Below are positions 12,181 to 23,180 of a stretch of 64,000 nt of DNA, in pieces (position 1 is the stretch's first letter; each line of letters opens with the position of its first letter). Origin of the DNA: Stomorhina lunata. Its lineage: Eukaryota > Arthropoda > Insecta > Diptera > Rhiniidae. The notes under the pieces are model-generated. The model did not search any database. It was not told the DNA's origin and saw only the letters and a program-made list of their open reading frames with translations. The DNA lies in contig OW121743.1 of assembly GCA_933228675.1 (NCBI GenBank), positions 66,181,998 to 66,245,997 on the forward strand, written 5' to 3'. The position numbers were made by a program, and so were the translations under genes.

Positions 12181-12806
12181 TTGCTGTTCTGGTACCTTTT
12201 ACATGTACTCTTATGTATCTTCCGGTAGTAAGAAAAAAATGGGGCTAAATCAAAATTTAAACCAATTTTTACGAATTTTTTTAAGTTAACTGATATTTCT
12301 ATTATCTTTATATTTTGTATTTGAACGTCCTGATATACTAATATTTTAGCGCTTCCCGGCATCCTTTTGTATCAAAATCTATTGTTTTTTAATTTTAACC
12401 ATATAATACTAGGTCCCTTATTATATGTCACTTGAATCACTTCTCACTTGTTTTTGTTACAATGTCGCATTTTTAGATACATATTCAAAAAAAAAAAAAA
12501 TTTAATGCCTTTGTATTGAAAGAACCACACCCACTTTTAGAATAACACCCGTTTTTATCTTTTTCATATACATAAATACTAAAAGGTTGTTAACAAAAAT
12601 GTGTTTACATTTAAATATTGAGGAGTTGCAATTTTTATAGAAAAACGTTCTAATGAGTTTATGGTCAAATTTCATTATTGGTTCCTTAAGACTAAGCGAT
12701 CATTTTTGTTTTGCAATCCAAAAATGGTTATTGTTTATTCAATTTTAAGTTGGGCCACCTCAGCTAAAGACACTAAAGAATAAAGTAAGATCCATCCAAG
12801 AATATA
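12181..12806. other. Intergenic AT-rich DNA, no gene seen
   Basis: No coding signal or recognisable element end. The 112-codon reverse frame ending here crosses repeat sequence and looks like chance. Confidence 0.4.
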
Positions 12807-12965
12807 TGAAAATAAGTAAGAAAGTTTATGGGGTCAAGGCCGACCATATGACACCCTTCACCACTAAGGGCAAATGTCTTTTCTTTTTCATAAAGACATA
12901 TTTGATAATTTTTATCATCATGCAAACATATTCGCAATGTAGTTTGCTATAATGTGCCGCGAGTT
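12807..12965 (+). mobile_element. mini-me-like fragment
   Basis: AAATAAGTAAGAAAGTTTAT then GGTCAAGGCCGACCATATGA and ACCCTTCACCACTAAGG form the end module of the family in forward orientation. Only this end is preserved before the sequence passes into LINE remnants. Confidence 0.5.
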
Positions 12966-13089
12966 CGTCCACAATAACAATTAAAAATATGGGTTAGGAC
13001 CTCGGGCTAGAAACTCACTCCTCACTCAAAAGACTATTACTATGAAAAAGCTAAATTTAGAATAAAAACGGTCCCCCTAAATCCTCAAA

Positions 13090-13206
13090 AGAGGACATCC
13101 GAAACTTCAATGGAAAGACCAAGTAGAGGAAAATCTTTGTCTAGGCAATTGGAGAATATGCGCACAATATTGAAGCGCAAAGACATTTGACCTTAAGTGG
13201 TTGTAA
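13090..13206 (+). pseudogene. LINE reverse-transcriptase C-terminal fragment
   Basis: Read forward, the stretch gives RGHPKLQWKDQVEENLC, then NWRICAQY, a stop and further residues. R-G-x-P-x-x-x-W-x-D-x-V-x-x-D/E-L followed by W...A is the usual tail of non-LTR retrotransposon polyproteins. Interrupted by stops; a short dead remnant. Confidence 0.6.
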
Positions 13207-13229
13207 ATATAGGCCATTTAAGTAAGTAA

Positions 13230-13560
13230 AGTATTATTTTATCGTCAGGATTGGGGCAGTTATGGTATACTTCCTTAAGTTGATCATAAAAGGCTTTTTA
13301 ATATCATCATCTTTCTTATCTGTAGGGGCTTGAGCACAAATCAGGCTCATATGGAAGTACTTTGCTTTGACTCGTATTGTCGTTATCCTTTCGTTTACTG
13401 TTGTGAATCTGGTGATTAGATTTCGCAAATGAAACCGCAACCAAATCCATGCCTACCCTCATGGCAGCTGTAATACAGGTCACCTTTTTGTGTCTTGTCG
13501 ACGGCGTGGCCATTCCATCTTAACTCCTGAACATCACACTTATGTATAAGCATCAGGAAC
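13230..13560 (-). pseudogene. LINE endonuclease (EEP, CFDP2-like) fragment
   Basis: On the reverse strand, phrases of an apurinic-type endonuclease domain appear in several frames: VQELRWNGHAVDKTQ, GDLYYSCHEGRHGFGCGF, VNERITTIRVKAKYFHMSL, LICAQAPTDKKDDDIKK and EVYHNCPNPDDKI. These resemble the endonuclease of CFDP2-like non-LTR elements. At least two frameshifts and stops break it. It lies opposite in strand to the RT tail at 13090, so the two are probably separate fragments or were rearranged. Confidence 0.65.
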
Positions 13561-14029
13561 ATCCAGCAACTGGATCAAACATTGCTCTAGAGAAAAGTAT
13601 TCTATGATGATAAAATAAGTGGAATATGTGTTCACATTTGACCTTAGTTGGGTAGGGTATCTTATGATGGGAGTGATTTTATCAACGAATTAAAAAAACA
13701 CATGTAAAAAAGAAAACTATTTTCAAGTTTCATTAATTGACTTAAGTTGTATGTAATAATTAGGAGCTATTTAAAAAAGTAGGAGTATATCAATATATCA
13801 AATTATCTGATTAGCGAATTATAATAAAATTAAAATTGAAAATATTTTGTATCTATGAAAGTAATTTAAGATAAGAATTTCCTTTGATTCATATTTAATA
13901 AATTTAAAATTTTAATAGAAATTTTATATCAAATTATTTACATTTATTATGTATATTCTACATATATAGTTTACTAAGTCAAAGTTAGGGTATCCAAAAT
14001 TCGTTATAATGAAACTATAACTAAATGTT
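13561..14029. other. AT-rich upstream region of second mucin gene
   Basis: No gene. A mini-me-like tail (TTTGACCTTAGTTGGGTAGG) lies near 13637. The rest is AT-rich and may hold upstream control sequence for the gene starting at 14141. Confidence 0.4.
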
Positions 14030-14037
14030 TATAAATA
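14030..14037 (+). promoter_or_regulatory. Probable TATA box of the 14.1-kb mucin gene
   Basis: TATAAATA, 111 bp before the start codon. The distance is close to that of the TATA box of the paralogue (96 bp), which supports both calls. Confidence 0.5.
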
Positions 14038-14140
14038 CCTAAAAGTAAATAAAAAACCCGGCTGCAATAAGACATCATAGGTAAAAGCTTTTTACCTTAG
14101 GAAATATCAACATATACGTACGATATTTCAAATTATTACA

Positions 14141-15935
14141 ATGAAATATTGTAAGTATAAATAAAAGTTGAAATTTGTTTATCAAAAATACTAAATATTT
14201 AAATTTTTCAACTTTAGCTAAGTTTGTCATATTTCTTCTTATATTGATCTCAAGAAATGGTCTTCCCACTTTGGCTGACAACGAAGTGTATATCGTTTAC
14301 GATGATAGTTTTGAAATTGACCTCATAAAAACGGTTATATATACCGAAACTGAAGTTTCAACCTCCGCTACTCTCAGAAATTATGAAGATATTGACAGGA
14401 ATGAAATTATTTATACACAAAATTTTCGTCCAAATACGGGAATTATTAATCCCTTTACTCCTGAAATTACAACTACACAAGCTACATCTCTTTCTGTATT
14501 TACCAAAACCAATGAGGCTACCGGAACAACAGCTGAGATAGCCGAAAAAGCTATAACATTGACGTCAACAGATATTCCATCTACTTATTCTGAAAACGAG
14601 AATATATTTAATTTGGAACCTGCTACTACAACTGACACAACCGCAACTGATAAGGCGACAGAGTTCACAACAACAGCTGAAGGACTTATTTCTGAAGCGT
14701 TAGAAGTAACTACTACAATAGTAATAGCAACAACTGATACAACTACAACTTCTACAACTGATACAACTACAACTTCTACAATTACTACCATAGCGACTAC
14801 AACCACAGCAACATCTCCCATTTCTACAGCAACTACAACAACATCTTCCATTACTACAAAAACGACAACAACTTCTGAAACCACGACAACTCCTATCACT
14901 ACTACAACAACATCTCCCACTACTACAACAACTACTAAAACCCCAACAGCTACTACAACCACAACAACTACTACAATATCAACTACTACCACAACGACTA
15001 CTGCAACAACAACTACTACAGCCGCAACAACTTCTACCACAACAACTACTAATACTACAACAACTCTTGCCCCTACAACAACTACTACTACGACAACCAC
15101 TGCTAGGACAACTACACCCACAACAACAACTACCACAACAACTACCACAAAAACTACTACTACAACAACTACTACAGCCACAACAACTACTACATCCACA
15201 ACAACTTCTACCACAACAACTATTGCTACAACAACTACTACCACAACAACCACTACTACAACTACCACAACAACTACTACTACAACAACCACTTCAACAA
15301 GAACTACCACAACAACCACTATCACAACAACTACCACAACAACCACTACCACAACAACCACTACCACAGCAACAACAACATTGTCACCACAAAGATTACT
15401 CGGTAACCCCGATCCCTGTGTAAAACCAATCCTTATTTCAATAGCCACTACAGACTCAACAACAACCCCAGCAACAACTACCCAGGAAGCGAAAGCCGTT
15501 ATACCTACCGCAGCTGAAGCTACAGAAGCCAGACCATTTATATCAAATCATATTTCAATTGTAAATTACATATCAAATGTAATGAACTATTTCATACCAT
15601 CGTACACAAAACCGAATGTAGAAACGTTGACAATAACGACAGATGCAACTACAGAAGTCTCGACCACAGAATCTTCTACCACAACTACAGATGAACCTGA
15701 AACAACAACTGAAAGTAGTAGAAATGCAGCACGTGTCCTCAAACGTTTATCGGATTGTTCGTGTCAGAAGTCGGGTACAATTTTTGTTGATGCTCATCAC
15801 TGTCGTCGCTACTATGTATGTCGCAACGGAAAAGCTAAGCGACAAAAATGTCCCTCATGCCAGTGGTTCGATAGAGTAGCATTGACTTGTCGCCAAAGGG
15901 ATTTGGTTAAAAATTGTCCATGTAAAACAAATTGA
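14141..15935 (+). CDS. Secreted Thr-rich mucin with C-terminal CBM14 domain
   Basis: Joined exons 14141-14150 and 14218-15935 give 575 residues. Exon 1 is ATG AAA TAT T with donor GTAAGT; exon 2 follows CAACTTTAG. The result starts MKYSKFVIFLLILISRNG, a signal peptide; the unspliced frame has no ATG. Residues ~30-170 are ordinary sequence. About 170-410 is almost pure Thr with Ala, Ser, Ile and Lys, a mucin domain. The last ~58 residues (517-572) are a type-2 chitin-binding domain (VDAHHCRRYYVCRNGKAK, QWFDR) with nine cysteines rather than six; the extras sit in CSC, CPSC and CPC. It lacks the N-terminal CBM14 domain of the paralogue at 7199 but shares the C-terminal domain, the intron phase and the 10-nt first exon. 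AATAAA at 15955-15960. Probably an extracellular chitin-matrix glycoprotein. Confidence 0.87.
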
Positions 15936-16074
15936 TTGGTTATGAAACTACTGAAATAAAACAGCAAAAAAATTACAAAAATCGGAGTTTTTAATATTTC
16001 GATACGAAAAATTGTTAAATAAATGTATAAAATTTCTTCATTGTAAAAGTTTTTTTTTATGAAAAAATTTTTAG

Positions 16075-18545
16075 AATGAAATTTTTTTCATAGAAAAAAT
16101 TTTCGCTTTTTTCTTAATTTTTCTATTGAAAATTTTTCGTTTTTTTTAATTGTCTATAAAAAATGTTTCGTATTTTCTTTAGAAAACTTTTCGTTTTTTC
16201 TAAAATTTTATATATAGAAAATTTTTAGTTTTTCCTTAAATTTTCAAAAAATTTTTCAAACATTTTCTATGGAAAATTTTTCGTTTTTTCTAAAATTTTC
16301 TATAGAAAAAAATTCGTTTTTTCTAAAATTTTATATAGAAAATTTTTTGTTTTTTCTAAAATTTTTTATAGAAAATTTTTTATATTTTCTAAAATTTTCT
16401 TTAGAAATTTTTTAGTTTTTTCTAAAATTTTCTATAGAAAATTTTTCGTTTTATCTAAAATTTTCTATAGAAAATTTTTCGTTTTTTCTAAAATTTTCTA
16501 TAGAAAATTTTTCGTTTTTTCTAAAATTTTCTATAGAAAATTTTTCGTTTTTTCTAAAATTTTCTACAGAAAATTTTTCGTTTTTTCTAAAATTTTCTGT
16601 AGAAAAAAATTTGTTTTTTCTAAAATTTTATATAGAAAATTTTTTGTTTTTTCTAAAATGTTTTATAGAAAATTTTTTGTATTTTCTAAAATTTTCTTTA
16701 GACATTTTTTTGTTTTTTCTAAAATTTTCTATAGAAAAATTTTCGTTTTTTATAAAATTTTCTGTAGAAAATTTTTCGTTTTTTCTAAAATTTTCTATAG
16801 AAAATTTTTCGTTTTTTCTAAAATTTTCTATAGAAAATTTTTCGTTTTTTCTAAAATTTTCTATAGAAAATTTTTCGATTTTTCTAAAATTTTCTATAGA
16901 AAATTTTTCGTTTTTTCTAAAATTTTCTATAGAAAATTTTTCGTTTTTTCTAAAATTTTCTATAAAAAATTTTTCGTTTTTTCTAAAATTTTCTATAGAA
17001 AATTTTTCGTTTTTTCTAAAATTTTCTATAGAAAATTTTTCGTTTTTTCTAAAATTTTCTATAAAAAATTTTTCGTTTTTTCTAAAATTTTCTATAGAAA
17101 ATTTTTCGTTTTTTCTAAAATTTTCTATAGAAAATTTTTCGTTTTTTCTAAAATTTTCTATAGAAAATTTTTCGTTTTTTCTAAAATTTTCTATAGAAAA
17201 ATTTTCGTTTTTTATAAAATTTTCTGTAGAAAATTTTTCGTTTTTTCTAAAATTTTCTATAGAAAATTTTTCGTTTTTTCTAAAATTTTCTATAGAAAAT
17301 TTTTCGTTTTTTCTAAAATTTTCTATAGAAAATTTTTCGATTTTTCTAAAATTTTCTATAGAAAATTTTTCGTTTTTTCTAAAATTTTCTATAGAAAATT
17401 TTTCGTTTTTTCTAAAATTTTCTATAAAAAATTTTTCGTTTTTTCTAAAATTTTCTATAGAAAATTTTTCGTTTTTTCTAAAATTTTCTATAGAAAATTT
17501 TTCGTTTTTTCTAAAATTTTCTATAAAAAATTTTTCGTTTTTTCTAAAATTTTCTATAGAAAATTTTTCGTTTTTTCTAAAATTTTCTATAGAAAATTTT
17601 TCGTTTTTTCTAAAATTTTCTATAGAAAATTTTTCGTTTTTTCTAAAATTTTCTATAGAAAATTTTTCGTTTTTTCTAAAATTTTCTATAGAAAATTTTT
17701 CGTTTTTTCTAAAATTTTCTATAGAAAATTTTTCGTTTTTTCTAAAATTTTCTATAGAAAATTTTTCGTTTTTTCTAAAATTTTCTATAGAAAATTTTTC
17801 GTTTTTTCTAAAATTTTCTATAGAAAATTTTTCGTTTTTTCTAAAATTTTCTATAGAAAATTTTTCGTTTTTTCTAAAATTTTCTATAGAAAATTTTTCG
17901 TTTTTTCTAAAATTTTCTATAGAAAATTTTTCGTTTTTTCTAAAATTTTCTATAGAAAATTTTTCGTTTTTTCTAAAATTTTCTATAGAAAATTTTTCGT
18001 TTTTTCTAAAATTTTCTATAGAAAATTTTTCGTTTTTTCTAAAATTTTCTATAGAAAATTTTTCGTTTTTTTTAAAATTTTCTATAGAGAATTTTTCGTT
18101 TTTTTTTAAATTTTCTATAGAAAATTTTTCGTTTTTTCTAAAATTGTCTATAGAACATTTTTTTGTTTTTTCTAAAATTTTCTATAGAAAATTTTTCGTT
18201 ATTTCTAAAATTTTCTATAGAAAATTTTTCGTTTTTTCTAAAATTTTCTATAGAAAATTTTTCGTTTTTTCTAAAATTTTCTATAGAAAATTTTTCGATT
18301 TTTCTAAAATTTTCTATAGAAAATTTTTCGTTTTTTCTAAAATTTTCTATACAAAATTTTTCGTTTTTCCTAAAATTTTCTATACAAAATTTTTTTGTTT
18401 TTTCTAAAATTTTCTATAGAAAATTTTTCGTTTTTTCTAAAATTTTCTATAGAAAATTTTTTGTTTTTTCTAAAATTTTCTATAGAAAATTTTTAAAACA
18501 TCAAAAAATTTTCTATAGAAAATTTTTAAAACATCAAAAAATTTT
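16075..18545. repeat. 33-bp CTATAG minisatellite (array 1), ~75 units
   Basis: Unit: TTTTCTATAGAAAATTTTTC followed by GTTTTTTCTAAAA, 33 bp. The flanks (16075-16600 and 18450-18545) are diverged and the middle is nearly uniform. Because 33 is divisible by three and no stop occurs in two of the frames, frames of 598 and 483 codons run through it (FSIENFSFFLK and FYRKFFVFSKI repeats). These show no other sign of coding. Marker variants reveal higher-order repeats: CTGTAG at 16762 and 17224, and TCGATTTTT (CGA at 16876 and 17338), are each 462 bp apart (14 units). TTATATAG at 16331 and 16628 is 297 bp apart (9 units). Confidence 0.95.
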
Positions 18546-19140
18546 CAAATTTTCTAGAAAAAGTAATTTCTTAAGAAAAATTTTAAAACAACGAAAAATT
18601 TAATAAAATTTTTAAACATTGAATTTCAAATTTGTGTAGAAAAATTTGTTTTTGTTTTTTTTTTGTTTTAAAATTTTTTTATTAGAAAAATTTTCGTTAC
18701 TTTAAAATTTTTCTTAAGAAAATATTTGTTCTAGAAAAAATTGTATAGAAAATTGACAATTTTCTATAGAAAAAATATTTTTAAAAAATTTTCTTCTTGA
18801 AGAACAAAAAGATAAGAGCACATATTTCCAGAATTCAAAATCATAATTTCAATTAAACCTTTTATCAAATCAATTAAAAATTTGTTAGTTTTTAAATTAT
18901 TAATACCTAAATAGAAAGATATTCAAGAGACATTTTACGACATTTATTTAAAGTTTATTTTTTAATATTTTATTTAAATTTTAAGTTATTTACTTATTTA
19001 CTTTATTATTAATTGGTTTTAAATTTTTATTAAATATTTTTCATTTTATTTATTTGTTAGTAGACATTTTGAAATTATAAATCCATCTAAGATCTTTGTA
19101 AAAATATGGTTAATTAAAAATTTAAATTTTGAAAACTTAC
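18546..19140. other. AT-rich DNA between minisatellite and possible exon
   Basis: Diverged CTATAG-type scraps continue to ~18790, then plain AT-rich sequence. If the exon at 19141-19195 is real, this is the start of its first intron on the - strand. Confidence 0.4.
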
Positions 19141-19195
19141 CATTGTAGTAGTTGGTGGAGTAACCAGCTTTTCCGGCAACTCGTCCAGCTGGCAT
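19141..19195 (-). CDS. Possible first coding exon of an unrecognised gene
   Basis: On the reverse strand, CCTAAAAATG opens MPAGRVAGKAGYSTNYYN plus one base, then a strong donor G|GTAAGTTTTC. The stretch is much richer in G+C than its surroundings, with mostly C/G or fly-typical third positions, and the codon context around ATG is good. No second exon is visible to the left, where the 2.4-kb minisatellite begins, so the remainder would lie beyond it or is lost. I do not recognise the protein. It could be a chance open stretch or a retained fragment. Confidence 0.4.
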
Positions 19196-20044
19196 TTTTA
19201 GGATGGCTCTAAAGCTTTTGTAGTTTTAAGAAATTATTTAAAATTTTTTTTAAGTATAATCCTTTGTAAAATATTGAATAAAGTTTTTGGAAACTTTCTT
19301 CTTAATGTTAAGAAATTTTTTTAGTTTAATCCAACTACAAAAGAATGTAGTAAAAATTAATCAGTTTCTTTAAAAATTCTGCAACGAAATTTTTTAATTT
19401 TTTTAGCAATTTGGTCCTTTCCTTAAGCTTTACTGAAGTTTTCCAAAAGTTTTTTTTTGTTATATTTTGTTATTGTTTAAGTAAAGCATTAAATCCTTTT
19501 GCACCTTTTGGTTTTCGAGATTCTTTGAATAAGGTAAAAATGTAATTTAAGTTTTTTTTTTGTTTAGTTAATCCTTTCAAGTTTTTAACTAAAGCATTCA
19601 ATTTTTTCTCCTTTTTTTAAAGTTTAACAAAAAGTCCTTTTTAATGTTTGTCCTTTATTATTCGTTGTTTTGTTGTTGAATTTTTTATGTTATTCGTTAT
19701 TATTGAGTTTGAATCTGAGTTTGAAATTGTTTTTATGTTCAGTAATGCCGCCATTATGGAGTCTTTTTTTCAAATATCAACTATTCATGGGTTATCCTTT
19801 AATATCCTTTTGTCTCCAAAAATTCTCTGAAATTACAAAAAACATTACAAATAAAAATATAAATGCTTTTTATTTACGATAGTTTATTCTTATAAATGTT
19901 AGAAAATCATCATAAGTAAATTGTGGGTTATTAACATGAAAAGTGTCATAACTCAAAAAATGTTTTAATATTTAAAAAAGTTTTTGCAATTGGCGGAAAT
20001 ATTTTATTTACATAAAAAGTTATAGAAGTATCTGAAATAGTATT
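19196..20044. other. AT-rich DNA, no gene seen
   Basis: If the exon at 19141-19195 is real this is its 5' leader and promoter side. Otherwise featureless; the two overlapping 60-70-codon frames near 19650-19880 have no coding character. Confidence 0.35.
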
Positions 20045-20825
20045 TGTTATACCCATCATCAAAAAGAATCGTGAGTATATTGAGATTGTCATTCCGTTTG
20101 TAATTTCCTTAAAATGGCTCAAAAACCAAAATTCAAGTATATTCTGAATATTTATAAAATTCTAAGACGATTGAGCGATGTCCGTCAGTCTGTTCGTCTG
20201 CCTGTTGTCGCCACGATAAAACCTTAACAAAAGGATATAGGACACTGAAATTTGGCATAAATATTCTTCATTTCTTGGAAAATTTTAGTATTGAAATCGG
20301 ACAAAATCGGTTGACATTTGACCGTAGCTTCCGTATAAACTCCTCTAGGCTAATCGCTTATTTGCTAATAAATGACAAATTATAACAACTATGATGATCA
20401 AATACATAGAAGTTATACATAAGCACTAGGCAGCATATAAAATTTTGTCGGAATCGGTTCATATTTAACCATAGCTCCCATACAAAACACTTACGGAAAC
20501 AGACTAAATTCCACCTGAAATACACTTAAATATCAATAAATGATAAACTATAATAGCTATGATCACTAAATTTAGCACAAGGAAGTTTTATGTTAATGCC
20601 TGCCAGTGTGCATAATTTTGTCACAATCGGTCACCATTTGACCATAGCTCCCATATAAAAAACTTACTTACGGACGGACTGACATCGCTAAATCGACTCA
20701 GAAAGTGATTCTAAGTTTATTGGTATGCTAAAAGGTCTAAGAAAAATATTTCTATGCGTTACATACATCAGCACAAACTTATAATACCCTTTCCACCTAT
20801 GGTGGTGAAGGGTATAAAAAGGGGA
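20045..20825 (-). mobile_element. mini-me/DINE-1-like interspersed repeat
   Basis: Starts TTATACCCATCATCAAAAAG and TTGAGATTGTCATTCCGTTT (the complement of the end near 12120-12165). It carries a short GTCCGTCAGTCTG run and several AAAATCGGTTGACATTTGACC-like phrases. It ends with CACCTATGGTGGTGAAGGGT and ATAAAAAGGGG at ~20825. Confidence 0.55.
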
Positions 20826-20829
20826 TGTT

Positions 20830-21025
20830 ATAAAGGGTGTCCCAACTAGAACACAATTTTTAAATTTTAAATAAAACACAGATTTAAAAAAAAATCGTGA
20901 AACTTTATTATATCATAAAGTAGACAGAATGGGGTAATGTATGGAACAAGATATCGTGCAGATGGACCCCGCGGCTTTGCTGGTACACACGCGATCTTTT
21001 AATGAAATTTTCAATGACCTGGTTT
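20830..21025 (-). pseudogene. Tc1/mariner transposase C-terminus, reverse strand
   Basis: The reverse strand reads VIENFIKRSRVYQQSRGVHL, then HDILFHT and a read-on to a stop. It matches the C-terminal consensus of insect Tc1/mariner transposases, where a K-R...S-R-G-x-H-L-x-D-I-x-F-H-T pattern is usual. The outer side GGGTGTCCCAACTAGAACAC looks like a terminal repeat. The rest of the element is missing. It interrupts a mini-me-like copy, whose sequence resumes at ~21026. Confidence 0.6.
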
Positions 21026-21838
21026 CAAATTTTATAGCTTTTAACTGGCCTTTGTTAAATTTTTTACATTTTTTGGTTTCCAGGAGTGTTTTTTATATGA
21101 AAGCTATAGTCAAATATGGGCCGATTCCTATAAAATAGTTGCATAAAACTTCTCTATTTTAAATTTAGTCGTCAAAGCTATTACAATTGTATTCAATTTA
21201 TCATCATTTATGTGATTCCCGTGGCGGGGTAATATAGTAGCTCTAACTAAATTTAAAACGACTTCGCCCATTTTCAATACACAACTTATTAAAGATATCG
21301 AAAATACTTTTGTAAATTGTTGTCCCTCTAGCTCTTTTCGCTATTGCGCTTTTATCTGACGAACAAATGGACATAAATCCCCTTTTCTTTTTAAATTTTT
21401 CCGTTAGTTTTTTTATATGGGTACTATGGTCAAATGGTGGCCGATTGTAAGAAAATTTGGCACACTAGCTGACATTGACATAAAACTTCCTTTAGTGGCC
21501 AGCTATTACAATTTATCATTTATTAGCATTTAAGTGTATTTTAGGTGGAACCGATTTGGATGAAATTTTATATGCTGCGTAGTTCTTATGTAAAACTTAT
21601 ATATACCAAATTTTATCATCATAGTTATTATAATATATCATTTATTAGCAAATAATAAGACAGACAGATATACAGACAGACAGATAAACAGACAGACAGA
21701 CAGACAGACGGACATTGTCTTAGAGTTTCATACGGATTCAGAATATACTTCAATTTTTGGATTTTGAGCTGATATTATGGAAATTACAAACGGAATGACA
21801 ATCTTAATATACCCCGCATTATTTTTGATGGTGGGTAT
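21026..21838 (+). mobile_element. mini-me-like repeat, continuation after transposon fragment
   Basis: TTTTATAGCTTTTAACTGGC matches ~11100-11120 in the copy at 10572. Later parts also run parallel: a (CAGA)n/GACAGACG microsatellite at ~21655-21715, CAAACGGAATGACAATCTTA and GATGGTGGGTATAAAA near 21835. Confidence 0.6.
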
Positions 21839-22629
21839 AAAAAAGTCTTTAGAATTGGCGGAAATCTTTTATTTACATAAAAAGTTTTAGAAGTTTCTGA
21901 AATCGCATTTGTTTTTGTTATTTTAAGTTATGTCACTTTTATTGTAAATGAGCGTTATGCTAAATAGAAAATAAATTTTTAAATTTTTTGGTAACAATAC
22001 AAATATTCATTATGGTTTTACTGTGTACCATTAATGGCGGCTTCAAAATTCTAAAAAAACTTTTTACGAAATTATTATGATCAACAAAATTCAACTTTTT
22101 GCGTTGTATTTATATATTTTGGTCTTCAGATTATATAAACGAACGAAATTTATTATAGTTTGTGTTGATGTATGTGTTGATGTTATTAACAATAAAATAA
22201 ATTAAGTGAAAATATCTAATTTTGTATTTATGACATTTCCGTCTATGAATCTTTTTTAATTAAATTAAAATAAAATATTTTTTTAATTAAAAAAACCGCC
22301 AGGAAATTTAAATCTCTTTGTTTTCTATTGCCTAATTTGTATTTTCTACTAATACGCATCATTACACAATCTGGCAACACTATAGTAACTAACAATTCTC
22401 AGGCCATTTGTAAACTTGGCAGCACTTTATACTAAAAAGTCATTGTCAGCTGTTCTCGCCGGCCTTTCATTGCATTTTGTTGTTGTTGTTATTGTGAAAA
22501 GTGAGTAGAAAAAATAAAAATCCCAAAAACATAGAGCGAGAATTAAAGTGTAAACGAAAGAAAAAAGTGCTTCAAATAAAAACATAAACAAAACTCATCA
22601 TTACACCAAAATAAATTAAATTATTTAAA
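21839..22629. other. Non-coding; right part probably 5' leader of the small gene
   Basis: No element recognised before ~22400. From 22440 to 22629 base composition changes (CAGCTGTTCTCGCCGGCC, TTGTTGTTGTTATTGTGAAA) and suggests a transcribed leader of the gene whose ATG is at 22630. No TATA box seen. Confidence 0.35.
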
Positions 22630-23180
22630 ATGTGTGATCCCATAGAGGTTTGTTGCAGTAAGTTCAAGAAATTTAATAAAAATTTGAATTAATTAAAATG
22701 AATTTTAACATCTAATCAAGCGGATTAAAGCGAAACAAAGAAAAAAACATGTGCTTGTGTACTTTAAATTTGTATTCTTGCCTACATGCGCCTTAAAATT
22801 TAATTAATAAGCTTCTATTAAAATTGTTGTATCAACGTATCTACTTTTATTTAATTTTCGTTACTTAACAAACAATTGTTCTACGTAAACAGCGATAAAG
22901 CCAATAACATTTATAAGAACTTAAAAATTTACAGGCGTTGGACGACGACAAGAACAACAAATACATCTGCTTTAGATAAGACAACGAACCAAACGCCAAG
23001 AACTGGGAATTTTTAGTGCATTGTATGTATTTTGTATTTGTTTTTCGCTTAATTTCATTATGAAAATAGTGTTTTATGTTAGATATTATTTTATTTTTAT
23101 ATATTTTGTTTTTAGCATTAAATGAGTCAGAGTCTCAAGTAGGAAAAGCCAGCGCCAGCAACTGCTTTTTTGTTACCTAA
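22630..23180 (+). CDS. Possible small three-exon gene with in-frame TAA
   Basis: Proposed exons 22630-22647, 22935-23022 and 23116-23180. Joined, they read MCDPIEALDDDKNNKYICFR, a TAA at 22977-22979, then in the same frame DNEPNAKNWEFLVHS, LNESESQVGKASASNCFFVT and a final TAA. Splice sites: GAG|GTTTGT (non-consensus at +3), ACAG|GCG, CATT|GTATGT, TTTTTAG|CA. In exon 2 third positions are mostly C or G despite ~75% A+T around it, before and after the TAA, which favours coding. The product could be a 20-residue peptide with a ~56-residue form by stop readthrough, or a gene lost to a nonsense mutation. A stronger donor at 22658 (TGCA|GTAAGT) would shift frame and give a different 22-residue peptide, so this could instead be a leader with a short upstream frame. 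I do not recognise it. Confidence 0.42.

Noticed and set aside
12024..12362. 112-codon reverse frame
   Set aside because: Crosses the end of a mini-me-like element; no conserved motif and AT-driven residue use.
14585..15448. 287-codon reverse frame rich in Val
   Set aside because: It is the antisense of the Thr-rich mucin domain; ACN codons read as GTN-type codons on the other strand.
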